A DNA stretch of 64,000 nucleotides, from the NCBI RefSeq assembly GCF_900111825.1, contig NZ_FOJM01000021.1:1-64000 (forward strand), written 5' to 3'. How positions within the stretch are numbered: the first letter of the stretch is position 1; every line of letters starts with the position of its first letter. Below, piece after piece: positions 26,261-35,125 of the stretch. This DNA is from Pedobacter suwonensis. Its GTDB lineage: Bacteria > Bacteroidota > Bacteroidia > Sphingobacteriales > Sphingobacteriaceae. A program made the translations under genes and the position numbers. The notes beneath the pieces were generated by a model. It was not told the origin of the DNA. It ran no database searches and saw nothing but the letters and a program-made list of their open reading frames with translations.

Positions 26261-27364
26261 ATGAATCTGTTAAAAGGGAGAATAAAAATCATCGATCAGT
26301 ATATCATCGGGAAATACCTGGGTACATTTATTTATACCCTTGCCATTTTCGTGATCATTATTGTTGTTTTTGACCTGTCGGAAAAAATGGATGATTTTAT
26401 GAAAAGCGGTCTAAGTTTTTGGGGAATCCTTTCCAAATATTACGCTGGCTCCATTCCTTTTTATGTGAATATGCTTTCGCCACTGATTAATTTCATTGCC
26501 GTAATTTTCTTTACGGCTAAAATGGCCGATCAGACCGAGATTGTGCCGATTTTAAGTGGTGGTGTGAGTTTTAACCGGTTTTTATTTCCTTACCTGGTGT
26601 CGGCCTCCATTATTTTTTCGGCCAATTTACTTTCCAACTTATACCTTCTTCCCTATACCAATACCTTAAAAAATAGCTTCGAGAATACGTATGTAAAGCG
26701 TAATGATCCTTCCACAAAGTCCAAAATCCACATGAAACTGGACGACAAAACCTATATTTATATTGATAATTTCGACAACAAAACGAATTCAGGATATCGG
26801 TTTTCTTTGGATAATTTTAGCGGAGATGTACTGACCAAAAAAATCGTTGCAGAAAATATAAAATGGGACTCGCTTAAGCGTAAATGGCAGTTGAGCAATT
26901 ACTCTATCCGTAAGATTGATGGTCTGAAAGAAACCATGATTTATGGTAACGGCAAACTTAAAGATACCATTCTGGATATGCGTCCTGATGATTTTTCTGC
27001 CTATGATAACGTGGTGCAAAACTTAACGACCAAAGAACTTTCAGAGAAGATCAGGAAAGAAAAAATCCGTGGCACAGGCGTAATGAACGACCTTCAGTTT
27101 GAAAAATACAAACGTTACCTGCATCCACTTTCGGCTTATGTGTTAACGCTGATCGGTGTTGCACTCTCCTCGCGTAAAGTTCGCGGTGGGGTTGGTGTAT
27201 CTTTAGGTATCGGAATCTTCATTAGCTTTGCTTACATCGTGTTTAACCAGTTTACACAAATGTTTTCGACCAAGGGCGGATTACCTCCTTTCGCAGCCGT
27301 TATCATGCCTACACTATTCTTTGGCTTACTAGGTTTTTACCTGCTAAGAAAAGCACCAAAATAA
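26261..27364 (+). CDS. LptF/LptG-family permease
   Basis: 367 residues with membrane helices at both ends (about residues 17-120 and 285-365) and a central periplasmic beta-jellyroll, the YjgP/YjgQ layout. MNLLKGRIKIIDQYIIGKYL is a typical start. LptF and LptG with LptB extract lipopolysaccharide from the inner membrane. Only one paralogue is here, so I do not choose between F and G. It begins one base after tgt and is probably translationally coupled. Confidence 0.9.
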   Translation: MNLLKGRIKIIDQYIIGKYLGTFIYTLAIFVIIIVVFDLSEKMDDFMKSGLSFWGILSKYYAGSIPFYVNMLSPLINFIAVIFFTAKMADQTEIVPILSGGVSFNRFLFPYLVSASIIFSANLLSNLYLLPYTNTLKNSFENTYVKRNDPSTKSKIHMKLDDKTYIYIDNFDNKTNSGYRFSLDNFSGDVLTKKIVAENIKWDSLKRKWQLSNYSIRKIDGLKETMIYGNGKLKDTILDMRPDDFSAYDNVVQNLTTKELSEKIRKEKIRGTGVMNDLQFEKYKRYLHPLSAYVLTLIGVALSSRKVRGGVGVSLGIGIFISFAYIVFNQFTQMFSTKGGLPPFAAVIMPTLFFGLLGFYLLRKAPK

Positions 27365-27366
27365 CG

Positions 27367-28245
27367 ATGGACATTACCAAAAAGAATTTACTCATCCTCC
27401 ATCTTACCGTATTTGTTTGGGGCTTTACAGGCGTACTCGGCAAGTTGATTTCCATTGATGCAGTACCCATGGTTTGGTACCGTGTAATGATTGCCGCAGC
27501 CACACTCTTAGCATGGTTTTTAATTACCAAAAAGAACATTAAGATCAGCAAAAAACAGTTCATCCAATTCTTTTTAACAGGCGGAGCTGTAGCTATCCAT
27601 TGGATATTTTTTTTCCATGCCATTAAAGTTTCTACGGTTTCGGTAACCCTGGTTTGCCTGTCTTCTTTTACTTTATTTACGGCAATTTTAGAACCGTTGA
27701 TCAAAAAACAACCCATACAACTTGGCGATATTTTAATCGGCTTACTCATTATTTTGGGAATATATATGATCTTTAAATTCGAAGGTCAGTATACATTAGG
27801 AATAATTTTTGGTCTTCTGGCTGCAGTTGCATCCAGTCTTTTCTCAACCATAAATTCCACGCTGGTACAAAAAAGCGAACCTTCCATCATCAGCTTTTAT
27901 GAACTTGTTGGGGCATTTTTCTGGATCACACTATATCGTTTATATGATGGTTCGCTGCTGAATACAGGATTCAATCTTAGCGCTCAAAACTGGTTCTACC
28001 TTGCGCTGCTGGGCACGCTTTGCACATCTGTTGCATACGTTGCAGGTGTTGCCGTAATGAGAACTTTATCCGCGTTTAGAGTTGCTTTAATTACCAATCT
28101 TGAGCCTGTGTACGGCATCGTATTGGCCTTTATTTTTTTTCAAAGCAAAGAGCAAATGACAGGTGGATTTTATATCGGGGCAACCATTATATTGGCCTCA
28201 ATTTTTCTTTATCCCATTTATAAAAAGAGAAAGAACCAGCTCTAA
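27367..28245 (+). CDS. EamA-family (DMT) transporter
   Basis: 292 residues with ten hydrophobic segments arranged as two EamA repeats (about 8-140 and 152-285), the drug/metabolite transporter pattern. It includes VFVWGFTGVLGKLISIDAVP near the start and a glutamate-containing NLEPVYGIVLAFIFF segment in the second repeat. The cargo is unknown. It begins two bases after the LptF/G gene and ends the operon; the long A-rich desert follows. Confidence 0.88.
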   Translation: MDITKKNLLILHLTVFVWGFTGVLGKLISIDAVPMVWYRVMIAAATLLAWFLITKKNIKISKKQFIQFFLTGGAVAIHWIFFFHAIKVSTVSVTLVCLSSFTLFTAILEPLIKKQPIQLGDILIGLLIILGIYMIFKFEGQYTLGIIFGLLAAVASSLFSTINSTLVQKSEPSIISFYELVGAFFWITLYRLYDGSLLNTGFNLSAQNWFYLALLGTLCTSVAYVAGVAVMRTLSAFRVALITNLEPVYGIVLAFIFFQSKEQMTGGFYIGATIILASIFLYPIYKKRKNQL

Positions 28246-30032
28246 AACAAAGCCCTGTAATAAGATATATTTGTGAAAAAGCCAACCGTTTTTATTAAGA
28301 TAATTAAGCTGAACGATCTATTGTATCCCTATATTTTAACGGCTCGATTTTTTTATTCAGATCTGATTCCCAACTAAAGCATGATCAAAAATCTTTAAAA
28401 GATAGCGCAGAACATAAGCTGCAAACGGCTCAAAACAAATTATCACAATACCAATTTAGAAGTACCCAAACTTGTCAAAAACTAATCGTTAGAGCCTAGT
28501 AAAATAATTTATCCAAGCGATAACAGTTCCATATAAACAAGCGTAAATAAAAAAGAAAACTACGATTTAAAAAATGCAATTTCCCGACAGTAGAGGAATC
28601 TAAAACACCTCTATTTCGCGGCCACTTTGCCATCTCGAAAGAAGAATACGTTTGCCAAAAATACCTGCTTCGATCCTACCTTCCATTCAGAAAAAGGCGA
28701 TATCAATTAACTGTCTGAAGCTACAATTACAGCATAATAAAGCTGAATTTCTATATCCTTAGATTATACCTTTTTGAGCGATAAAACTTATGAAGGATTC
28801 AGCAATATCAGATGAGCAAATACGTAAAAGATACCATCTGGATCAACCTCAAAACAGAACTATAAACCAAGCTTTAAAATATAATTTCAACTTATCAAAA
28901 ATGAATATTTTATGAACGAAATTCCTTTGATGGCCATCTAAATAAACCTTTAAAAAATAGGCTAAATATAAAGCCAATAAAACACAAATTTTGAGCATAA
29001 AATAGATTACAAATGATCAATCAACATACGCTAAAAACAGGCACGAAACCGGGAAAATATAAAAGTTAAAAGATTAATTTTTTAAATGAAAAAATCACCG
29101 ACAAAACAGCTTCAAGTCAACAATAAAAACCACCAAAAACCTAACATAGAAATACTGAAAAAACTAAGGATTTATTAGCGAAAAAACCTTACAAAAAACT
29201 CGTTTGAATCCCAAATAAAAAATACAATTTACATCTTAAAAAAGCAGCGATAAAACAATATTAAATCCAGAGATTTTTATACTAAAATTCATATAAGTAA
29301 TGCTAACGTATCGTCCTGAAATAAGATAGAACCATCTTAAAGACGATATACGCGGTCTCAGCATAGCTTTCAATTTGCAGTACAAACAGTTACTATGCAG
29401 CCACAAAACAGCGTAGTTTTTTGGAATTAATCATTATCAAAACACTAAAAATTGAGCGGTAAAACTAAATTGCTGGACCACTTTTCACGCCTAAAGATGA
29501 AAAATTTTCAGATCCCACTATTACGATCTGAAAATACATATTGATCAAAAAAAATGCGTTCAAACCACAATAAAGCCACTTTTTACTTCAAAAAATAAAA
29601 TTTCGATAAAATATCCCGAAAACGCCTTTATTCACGAATATCGCAAGGAAACCGCATTATCCAGGCAAAATGTTACGGTTTTTCAGGCTTGAAGTCAACA
29701 AAAAATATACAGATCATTAAAATTTGAGCCTAATTTATAACGAAAATTTAAGCTCCAAAACCTGAATTTGGTACTCAAAAATTACTCTTTTAGGAATACG
29801 TAAACTTCCATCTTAATTTTTTAAACTGATGCAAAGCCGGTTAATTCAGCCAAAATCGGGATTCAAAATACCTTAAAATTAAGCTGATATTCTAGCAAAA
29901 AAACAGACATTATGTCATTATAAAAATCTTCGCCCGCCATAATCTGATTTTTTCCGTTTCCCAAAAATTTTAAAATCTAACACAACAAATGTTTCAATCA
30001 TTGATTGATCCGGGGCAATTTTCGGTATTCAA
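28246..30032. other. A-rich gene desert with degenerate recurring motifs
   Basis: No credible gene is seen on either strand. The + strand is rich in A and poor in G by eye, unlike the flanking genes. A 13-base motif near GAGCGATAAAACT recurs degenerately at 28776, 29096, 29244, 29454 and 29601. Also repeated are AATACGTAAA followed by CCATC (28819 and 29795) and TCAAGTCAACAA/TGAAGTCAACAA (29110 and 29688). Possible readings are a heavily decayed gene, a large non-coding RNA, or spacer DNA. None of these is established. Confidence 0.5.
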
Positions 30033-30064
30033 AAAAGGAACTCCCCTGTCGAGCATTCCTTTTA
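30033..30064 (-). terminator. Hairpin downstream of the 34-codon gene
   Basis: On the - strand AAAAGGAATGCTC pairs with GAGTTCCTTTTTT through AAAAGGAA/TTCCTTTT and CTC/GAG, with a two-base bulge, and ends in a T run. It begins directly after the stop codon of the small - strand frame, which supports both calls. Confidence 0.6.
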
Positions 30065-30065
30065 T

Positions 30066-30170
30066 TTACCGGACGTTTGTTAATCTTTCCCAATCATCCA
30101 TTGACACTGTAAATTCGATAGCGCTTGGCTTAGCATCTAGAACTGCGATCATCTTCTGCCAGTCATACAT
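30066..30170 (-). CDS. Possible 34-residue protein, no known family
   Basis: A short frame on the - strand encodes MYDWQKMIAVLDAKPSAIEF followed by 14 more residues ending DDWERLTNVR. The composition (acidic and aromatic residues, mixed codons) looks coding, unlike the surrounding A-rich DNA. A terminator-like hairpin follows at once. An in-frame stop lies just upstream of the ATG, so it is not the tail of a longer frame. No Shine-Dalgarno is seen. It could be a true small protein or the last intact piece of a decayed gene. Confidence 0.4.
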   Translation of the reverse strand: MYDWQKMIAVLDAKPSAIEFTVSMDDWERLTNVR

Positions 30171-30442
30171 AATTTAAAAATGGAGGAAAAAATTTCCAGG
30201 AAAATCGATTAATAAGTGTAAATTAATTGGATAAAACTGATTAAAATAAAAATAGCCATTTAAGCAACAACCAGTAGTACATTTGCGCGAATTTTTATTC
30301 ATAAACGAACATTTTATCAATTCAATTAAATTACAATAATATTTATAAATCAGATGTTTAAATAAATTTATATAAATTAAAAATTCAAATCTTCAAACAA
30401 CTATAAATTTCAAAAAACTAAATATTTTAGCAAAGATTTTAG

Positions 30443-33247
30443 ATGAGCTTAAAAAAATCAAACAAAAAACTAATTATCAGTTATTTAAGTACAATCACTT
30501 TAAGTTTTGTTTCATTATCTGTTTCTGGACAGATTTTCAGCACTGCGCAAAACCCACTTAGTGTAAAATGGAACTACATTTCATCCGGCGGCTTCAAAAT
30601 CATCTATCCTAAGGAACTGGAAAAAGAAGCCCAAAGAATGGCTAACACCCTACCCTTTATCTATAGCAAAATCGGGGTGGGCCTGAACCAGCAACAAACC
30701 TCTATCCCACTACTTTTACAGAACCGGGGGACGGTAGCTAATGGCTTTGTCCAGCTAGGGCCAAAGAAGTCGGAGTTTTATGCTACGCCTCCACAGTTTT
30801 TTGACAGCCAGGATTGGCTGAACAACCTTGCCGTGCATGAACTCAGGCACATTGCACAGTTTGACAAATTGACAGGAACACAGGCACACCCTTTTCCTGA
30901 ACTGGTTTACTTCGCATACTTTGGTGCGGGTATACCGATTTGGTTTTTCGAGGGCGATGCTGTGGTGAACGAAACTGCTTTGACCAATTCGGGCAGGGGC
31001 CGACAGCCAAACTGGATCATGCCTTACCGGGCTTCACTTCTGGAAGGAAAAAAATTTACCTACAGCAAAGCCTATTTTGGATCGAACAAAGAATTAACGC
31101 CAGGTTATTATCAAACAGGCTATTTGATGGTATCTGACATGAAGGAAAAATATGGTCAGTTCATTTCAGACAGCTTACTTGGCGACATCAGGAAAAGACC
31201 ATGGAGACCGTATCCATTTTCGAAAAGCTTAAAAAAATATACCGGAGAAAATACGCGGCAATATTTTTTATCTACCCAGAACAAGCTGGCAGAAACGTGG
31301 AAAAAACAGGAAGAAAAATCTTCCAAAGAAAACTATGAAAGCTTAAATAAAAAAACAAAAATAGCAACACACTATTTCTTACCGGTAAGATTAAATAAAA
31401 ATCAGATTTTAGCCCTCAAAGAAAGTAAAACTGATGCGCGATATTTCGTCATCATTAATGAGGATCAATCGGAGCAAAAACTATTCGGAATCGGTTATCA
31501 GGAACAACCTTGGTTTAGCTTAAAAAATGATCTTTTGGTTTGGGATGAAATCCGATATGACCCCAGGTACAAACAGCGGAGTTACAGTGTGATCTGTTCG
31601 TATAATTTAAAGACCAAAAAATTCAATAAATTAAGTAGCAAAAGCAGGCTCTTCTCTCCCAGCCTATCTGAGGACGGAAAGAAAATTATTGCAGCTAAGG
31701 TTGAACTTAATAATCAATTTAATTTAGCAGAGATCGATGCCAGCTCAGGAAAGATTTTAAAGACTTATGCAAACCCTGAAAACGAAATCCTGCAAACACC
31801 TTCTTTTGACCGTTCAGGAAATAAGGTAGCTTACATCAGCGTAAGCGAGAAAGGAAAAAGTTTATGGCTCGTTGACGGAGAGAAAAAATCCATACTCATC
31901 TCCAACAGCCGACAACAACTCAGCCGACCGGTTTTTATTCAAGATAAAATTGTTTTCAATGCACACTTTAACGGCATCGATAATATTTACGAAATAGATC
32001 CCGTTTCAAAAAAAATCACAGCACTTAGCGCATCAAAATATGGAGCCTTCAACGCTACGGAAAGCGGTGACGGAAAAATCATATTTAATGATTACAAAAT
32101 CAATGGTTATGAAATTGCCGAGACCACAGTTGTAGAAAAACCAGTTGGCGAAAATAACTTTGTAGATTTTTCGGCAGCAGCAGAAAAGCAGGAAAATGTT
32201 GGAAATGTTTTTCAAAACATTCCGGATAGCATCTACCCATCGAAGCGATACCATACAGCGTTAAATCTTTTCAACATCCACAGTATTGTTCCGATAATTG
32301 ACAACGAATATGTTTTTGGTTTAGAACTGCAATCAAACAACCTGCTTAACACAATGGATTTTTATTCTGGTGCAAAATACCACCGGGATTTAAGGCGTTT
32401 TGAATACACTGCAGATATCAGCTATAAGGCACTTTATCCTGTATTGAGCATCTTATACCGAGACAGACCTAAACGCACGTTCTACCGCGCTAAAAACACC
32501 GTACAACAAGGCGATTGGCGGGAGAACTACATTAAACTTAACGCATCCCTTCCATTATCGTTTAATGCACGCAATAACAACTATAGTTTTACCCTGAATA
32601 CAGCAACCAGTTTTACGCAAAGGTACATGCCTGAAAACATGCCTGCCGGTTTTATACGCGAGCTTAAATTTCCAATGGAGTATAATTTTACTTTTAACCA
32701 CAGCGTACGCACGACCGAGAGAGACATTGCACCCAGATGGGGGCAGGTGTTCAGGGCAACTTACAATCACCAGCCCTTTGATCAAAATTTAAAAGGAGAA
32801 ATTTTAGCGCTCGAAAGCTTCCTTTACTTTCCAGGTTTTGCAAAAAACCATTCTTTCCTGGCGAGCTTCAATTATCAAAAAGCAATCGGGGTAAATCAGT
32901 ACGCAACGGAGATTGCAACTGTTTATGGGTACAACAATATTTTAGCTAAAAGTAAACTACAAAACAGCCTGCTTTTCAATTACCGCTTTCCCTTCGCCTT
33001 TCCAGACTGGGAGTTAGGTCCGTTGGCTTACGTGAGAAATTTCAGGGCCGGGCTATTCTGCCATTATGAAAATATCGGTAGCGGCACAACCTTTAACGAT
33101 CCGAAAACATATGGGGTAGAATTAAACACCAGTGTAAACATTTTACGCTACCAACCTGTTGTAGATTTAGGGGCAAGATTGGTTTTTGTTAATCAGATTT
33201 ACAATCAAAATCCGATATTAGAGTTTTCATTCAACTATAGTTTTTAA
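30443..33247 (+). CDS. Secreted gluzincin-like / beta-propeller / outer-membrane-barrel fusion
   Basis: 934 residues with a signal peptide ending near SVSGQ. An N-terminal peptidase-like domain has HELRH at 132-136 and WFFEGDAVVNE at 167-177. These supply the two zinc histidines, the catalytic Glu and the third ligand of a peptidase MA-like (gluzincin) fold. Residues of about 290-560 show TolB-like repeats such as SPSLSEDGKKI and TPSFDRSGNKVAYIS. The last 330 or so look like beta strands of an outer-membrane barrel and end in FSFNYSF, with a terminal aromatic. Inferred: a surface or periplasmic protease anchored in the outer membrane. Confidence 0.8.
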   Translation: MSLKKSNKKLIISYLSTITLSFVSLSVSGQIFSTAQNPLSVKWNYISSGGFKIIYPKELEKEAQRMANTLPFIYSKIGVGLNQQQTSIPLLLQNRGTVANGFVQLGPKKSEFYATPPQFFDSQDWLNNLAVHELRHIAQFDKLTGTQAHPFPELVYFAYFGAGIPIWFFEGDAVVNETALTNSGRGRQPNWIMPYRASLLEGKKFTYSKAYFGSNKELTPGYYQTGYLMVSDMKEKYGQFISDSLLGDIRKRPWRPYPFSKSLKKYTGENTRQYFLSTQNKLAETWKKQEEKSSKENYESLNKKTKIATHYFLPVRLNKNQILALKESKTDARYFVIINEDQSEQKLFGIGYQEQPWFSLKNDLLVWDEIRYDPRYKQRSYSVICSYNLKTKKFNKLSSKSRLFSPSLSEDGKKIIAAKVELNNQFNLAEIDASSGKILKTYANPENEILQTPSFDRSGNKVAYISVSEKGKSLWLVDGEKKSILISNSRQQLSRPVFIQDKIVFNAHFNGIDNIYEIDPVSKKITALSASKYGAFNATESGDGKIIFNDYKINGYEIAETTVVEKPVGENNFVDFSAAAEKQENVGNVFQNIPDSIYPSKRYHTALNLFNIHSIVPIIDNEYVFGLELQSNNLLNTMDFYSGAKYHRDLRRFEYTADISYKALYPVLSILYRDRPKRTFYRAKNTVQQGDWRENYIKLNASLPLSFNARNNNYSFTLNTATSFTQRYMPENMPAGFIRELKFPMEYNFTFNHSVRTTERDIAPRWGQVFRATYNHQPFDQNLKGEILALESFLYFPGFAKNHSFLASFNYQKAIGVNQYATEIATVYGYNNILAKSKLQNSLLFNYRFPFAFPDWELGPLAYVRNFRAGLFCHYENIGSGTTFNDPKTYGVELNTSVNILRYQPVVDLGARLVFVNQIYNQNPILEFSFNYSF

Positions 33248-33249
33248 AC

Positions 33250-33534
33250 ATGAGCGCAAAAACAATTTCGATAATCATATTAACGGCCTTATTAACCGCC
33301 TTCTTATTTTTGAACAGTGATGAGGTGCCATTTAACTTTATCGTCGCAAACGATGTTCAGGTTTCCAAACTGATCGTTATCGGTGTTTGTATCATCGTCG
33401 GTTTCATTATTGGTTTTGTGGTAGGCAGACCGAAAAAAACAGTTAGCAGCTATGATGACGAGATCGAAAGGAATCAAACTACAATAGAAAAGAAAAATAC
33501 TTTAAGCGACGAGGACAGGGAGTATATAAGTTAG
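33250..33534 (+). CDS. LapA-family small membrane protein
   Basis: 94 residues with two membrane helices (about 4-20 and 40-62) joined by a loop with NSDEVPFNFIVAN, the pattern of LapA/DUF1049 proteins. In E. coli LapA/LapB regulate LPS assembly. Here the gene begins two bases after the large metalloprotease gene, so the two are co-transcribed. The C-terminal cytoplasmic tail is charged. Function here is unknown. Confidence 0.78.
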   Translation: MSAKTISIIILTALLTAFLFLNSDEVPFNFIVANDVQVSKLIVIGVCIIVGFIIGFVVGRPKKTVSSYDDEIERNQTTIEKKNTLSDEDREYIS

Positions 33535-33540
33535 TTCAAT

Positions 33541-33729
33541 CGTCATTGCGAGGCACGAAGCAATCTTTTTCATCGGGTGGCAGATGCTTCGTACATTAAG
33601 CATAACAGAATCCAATAGAATCCTCGTCTTTGCGAGAAGGAGAGACGAAACAATTTTTTATATTTTATACTAAGTTATCATTCGTAGAAAGATTGCTTCG
33701 TCGGCTGAAAAAGCCTTCTCGCAATGACG
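33541..33729. repeat. Inverted-repeat element, CGTCATTGCGAGG family
   Basis: The element opens with CGTCATTGCGAGGCACGAAG (33541) and closes with the opposing GATTGCTTCG...CTCGCAATGACG (33691-33729). The right arm carries an extra GGCTGAAAAAGCC hairpin. A decayed internal copy lies near 33615-33650. The element is 189 bases long and carries no gene. Confidence 0.75.
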
Positions 33730-33738
33730 GGATATTAT

Positions 33739-34032
33739 TTAAAGTGCCGTCATAATTTCTCCATAAAGAAGCCCGCTTCCACCACCATAATGCTGGATAA
33801 TTTTCAATTCAGTTTTTATTCCTGTCAGTCTTGCTCTTAATGCTTTTTCGCATGCTGCATCAATACCGTTCCCTAAGAGGACCAAATCTATTTCATTTGT
33901 TTGGCAAATCTCGATAGCTTCATCATCTGAACACACGCAGATACCTTTCCACTCCGGTCTGGCATTTAACAATCGGTTCATCACAGTCGTAATTTCGGTA
34001 TTCCTGCCGATATAAAGTATGGTAGTTTGCAT
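33739..34032 (-). CDS. Degenerate receiver-like protein
   Basis: 97 residues folding plausibly as a CheY-like domain: ILYIGRNTEITTVMNRLL, then IDLVLLGNGID, then a C-terminal LKIIQHYGGGSGLLYGEI. The position of the phosphorylated Asp is Gly54, and the acidic pair near the N-terminus is missing. It probably cannot be phosphorylated. It lies downstream of pirin on the same strand, separated by a strong terminator. Function unknown; it may bind a partner constitutively. Confidence 0.65.
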   Translation of the reverse strand: MQTTILYIGRNTEITTVMNRLLNARPEWKGICVCSDDEAIEICQTNEIDLVLLGNGIDAACEKALRARLTGIKTELKIIQHYGGGSGLLYGEIMTAL

Positions 34033-34046
34033 ATTTTCACATAAAT

Positions 34047-34077
34047 AAACCCCGTAGGTTTAAATTCTGCGGGGTTT
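34047..34077 (-). terminator. Terminator after pirin
   Basis: AAACCCCGTAG and CTGCGGGGTTT form an 11-base-pair stem with one G-U pair. On the - strand it is followed by TATTTATGTG. It sits directly after the pirin stop codon and before the receiver-like gene. Confidence 0.75.
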
Positions 34078-34089
34078 GGTTAAATTATT

Positions 34090-34812
34090 TTAATTCAATT
34101 CCATCGGCACATCCATTAACAATACCTCTGCATCTGCAGTATTGGCTTTAAAACTGATTTTATCGGTATCCCAAACACCCAGACCATCTCTTTTGCTCAA
34201 CACTTGTCCGTTTATGGTTACTTCGCCATTGATCACAAAAGCATAAACACCGTTGCCAGCTTTTTTGATTTTGTATTCAGTTTCAAATCCTGCATTGAAT
34301 TTACCTAATGAAAACCAGGCATCCTGATGGATCCATACACCGGCATCATCTGCGTTTGGCGATAAAATCTGCTGGAAGTTATTGTGTCTGGCTTCCACAT
34401 CCAATGTTTGCTGATCGTAACGTGGCGTAACATTTTTCTTATTCGGAAATAACCAGATCTGCAGTAAATTTAGCTGCTCATCTGCATTGGCATTAAACTC
34501 ACTATGGCTTACACCTGTTCCGGCACTCATCACCTGGATTTCTCCGTTTTTAATAACGGCCGAATTACCCATACTATCTTTGTGTGCAATTGCACCGGCT
34601 AACGGAATGGTAATAATTTCCATGTTATCGTGCGGATGGGTACCAAAACCCATACCACCATCAATCAAGTCATCATTTAAAACCCTTAAAACCCCGAAAT
34701 GCATTCTTTCCGGATTGTAGTAATTAGCAAAACTGAATGAGTGATGCGCATTTAACCAGCCATGATTGGCATGACCCCGGGTGTTTGCTTTGTGCAAAAT
34801 AAACTGTGACAT
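34090..34812 (-). CDS. Pirin-family bicupin protein
   Basis: 240 residues, the length of the YhhW/quercetinase-type pirins. The N-terminal cupin has GFGTHPHDNMEIITIPLAG and the following AHKDSMGN, holding the metal His, His and Glu residues. The later SAGTGVSHSEFN is also conserved. A shorter C-terminal cupin follows. Members bind iron or other metals; some cleave quercetin in vitro and others bind transcription factors. The true substrate is not known. Confidence 0.9.
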   Translation of the reverse strand: MSQFILHKANTRGHANHGWLNAHHSFSFANYYNPERMHFGVLRVLNDDLIDGGMGFGTHPHDNMEIITIPLAGAIAHKDSMGNSAVIKNGEIQVMSAGTGVSHSEFNANADEQLNLLQIWLFPNKKNVTPRYDQQTLDVEARHNNFQQILSPNADDAGVWIHQDAWFSLGKFNAGFETEYKIKKAGNGVYAFVINGEVTINGQVLSKRDGLGVWDTDKISFKANTADAEVLLMDVPMELN

Positions 34813-35125
34813 AAATTTCCTTTCTTATTTATGATACAAATTTACAGCAGTGATGTTTAGCAGGCATTGATGTAGGGTAAGAAAGTTTGGCGCGGAGCGG
34901 AGAGCGCAGAACCTCTGGGATTGATTTAACTAAGCATTCAGCTTTGCAGGTATACTGCCTCGGTTAAGCACGTCATAGCATTTGAAATTCTTTCCACATC
35001 AATTGAAAGGCATATAAATTCAAATCATTAAAGATAATTTATCCTTAACATGGTTTCAGTTTTAAGTTTATCTGTACCCCTTAAACTTGCACCAATTTAA
35101 CCAGAACAATCAACCTTATAAACTC
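34813..35125. other. Spacer between pirin and lipoprotein gene
   Basis: This 313-base divergent spacer must hold both promoters. I see a short GGCGCGGAGCGGAGAGCGC stretch at about 34889, related to the CGCAAAG repeat wording, and no convincing -33/-7 pair. Confidence 0.4.

Noticed and set aside
29989..30177. + strand open frame of 62 codons in the desert
   Set aside because: It runs antisense through the - strand 34-codon candidate and its terminator hairpin, which have better support. The + strand product looks arbitrary.
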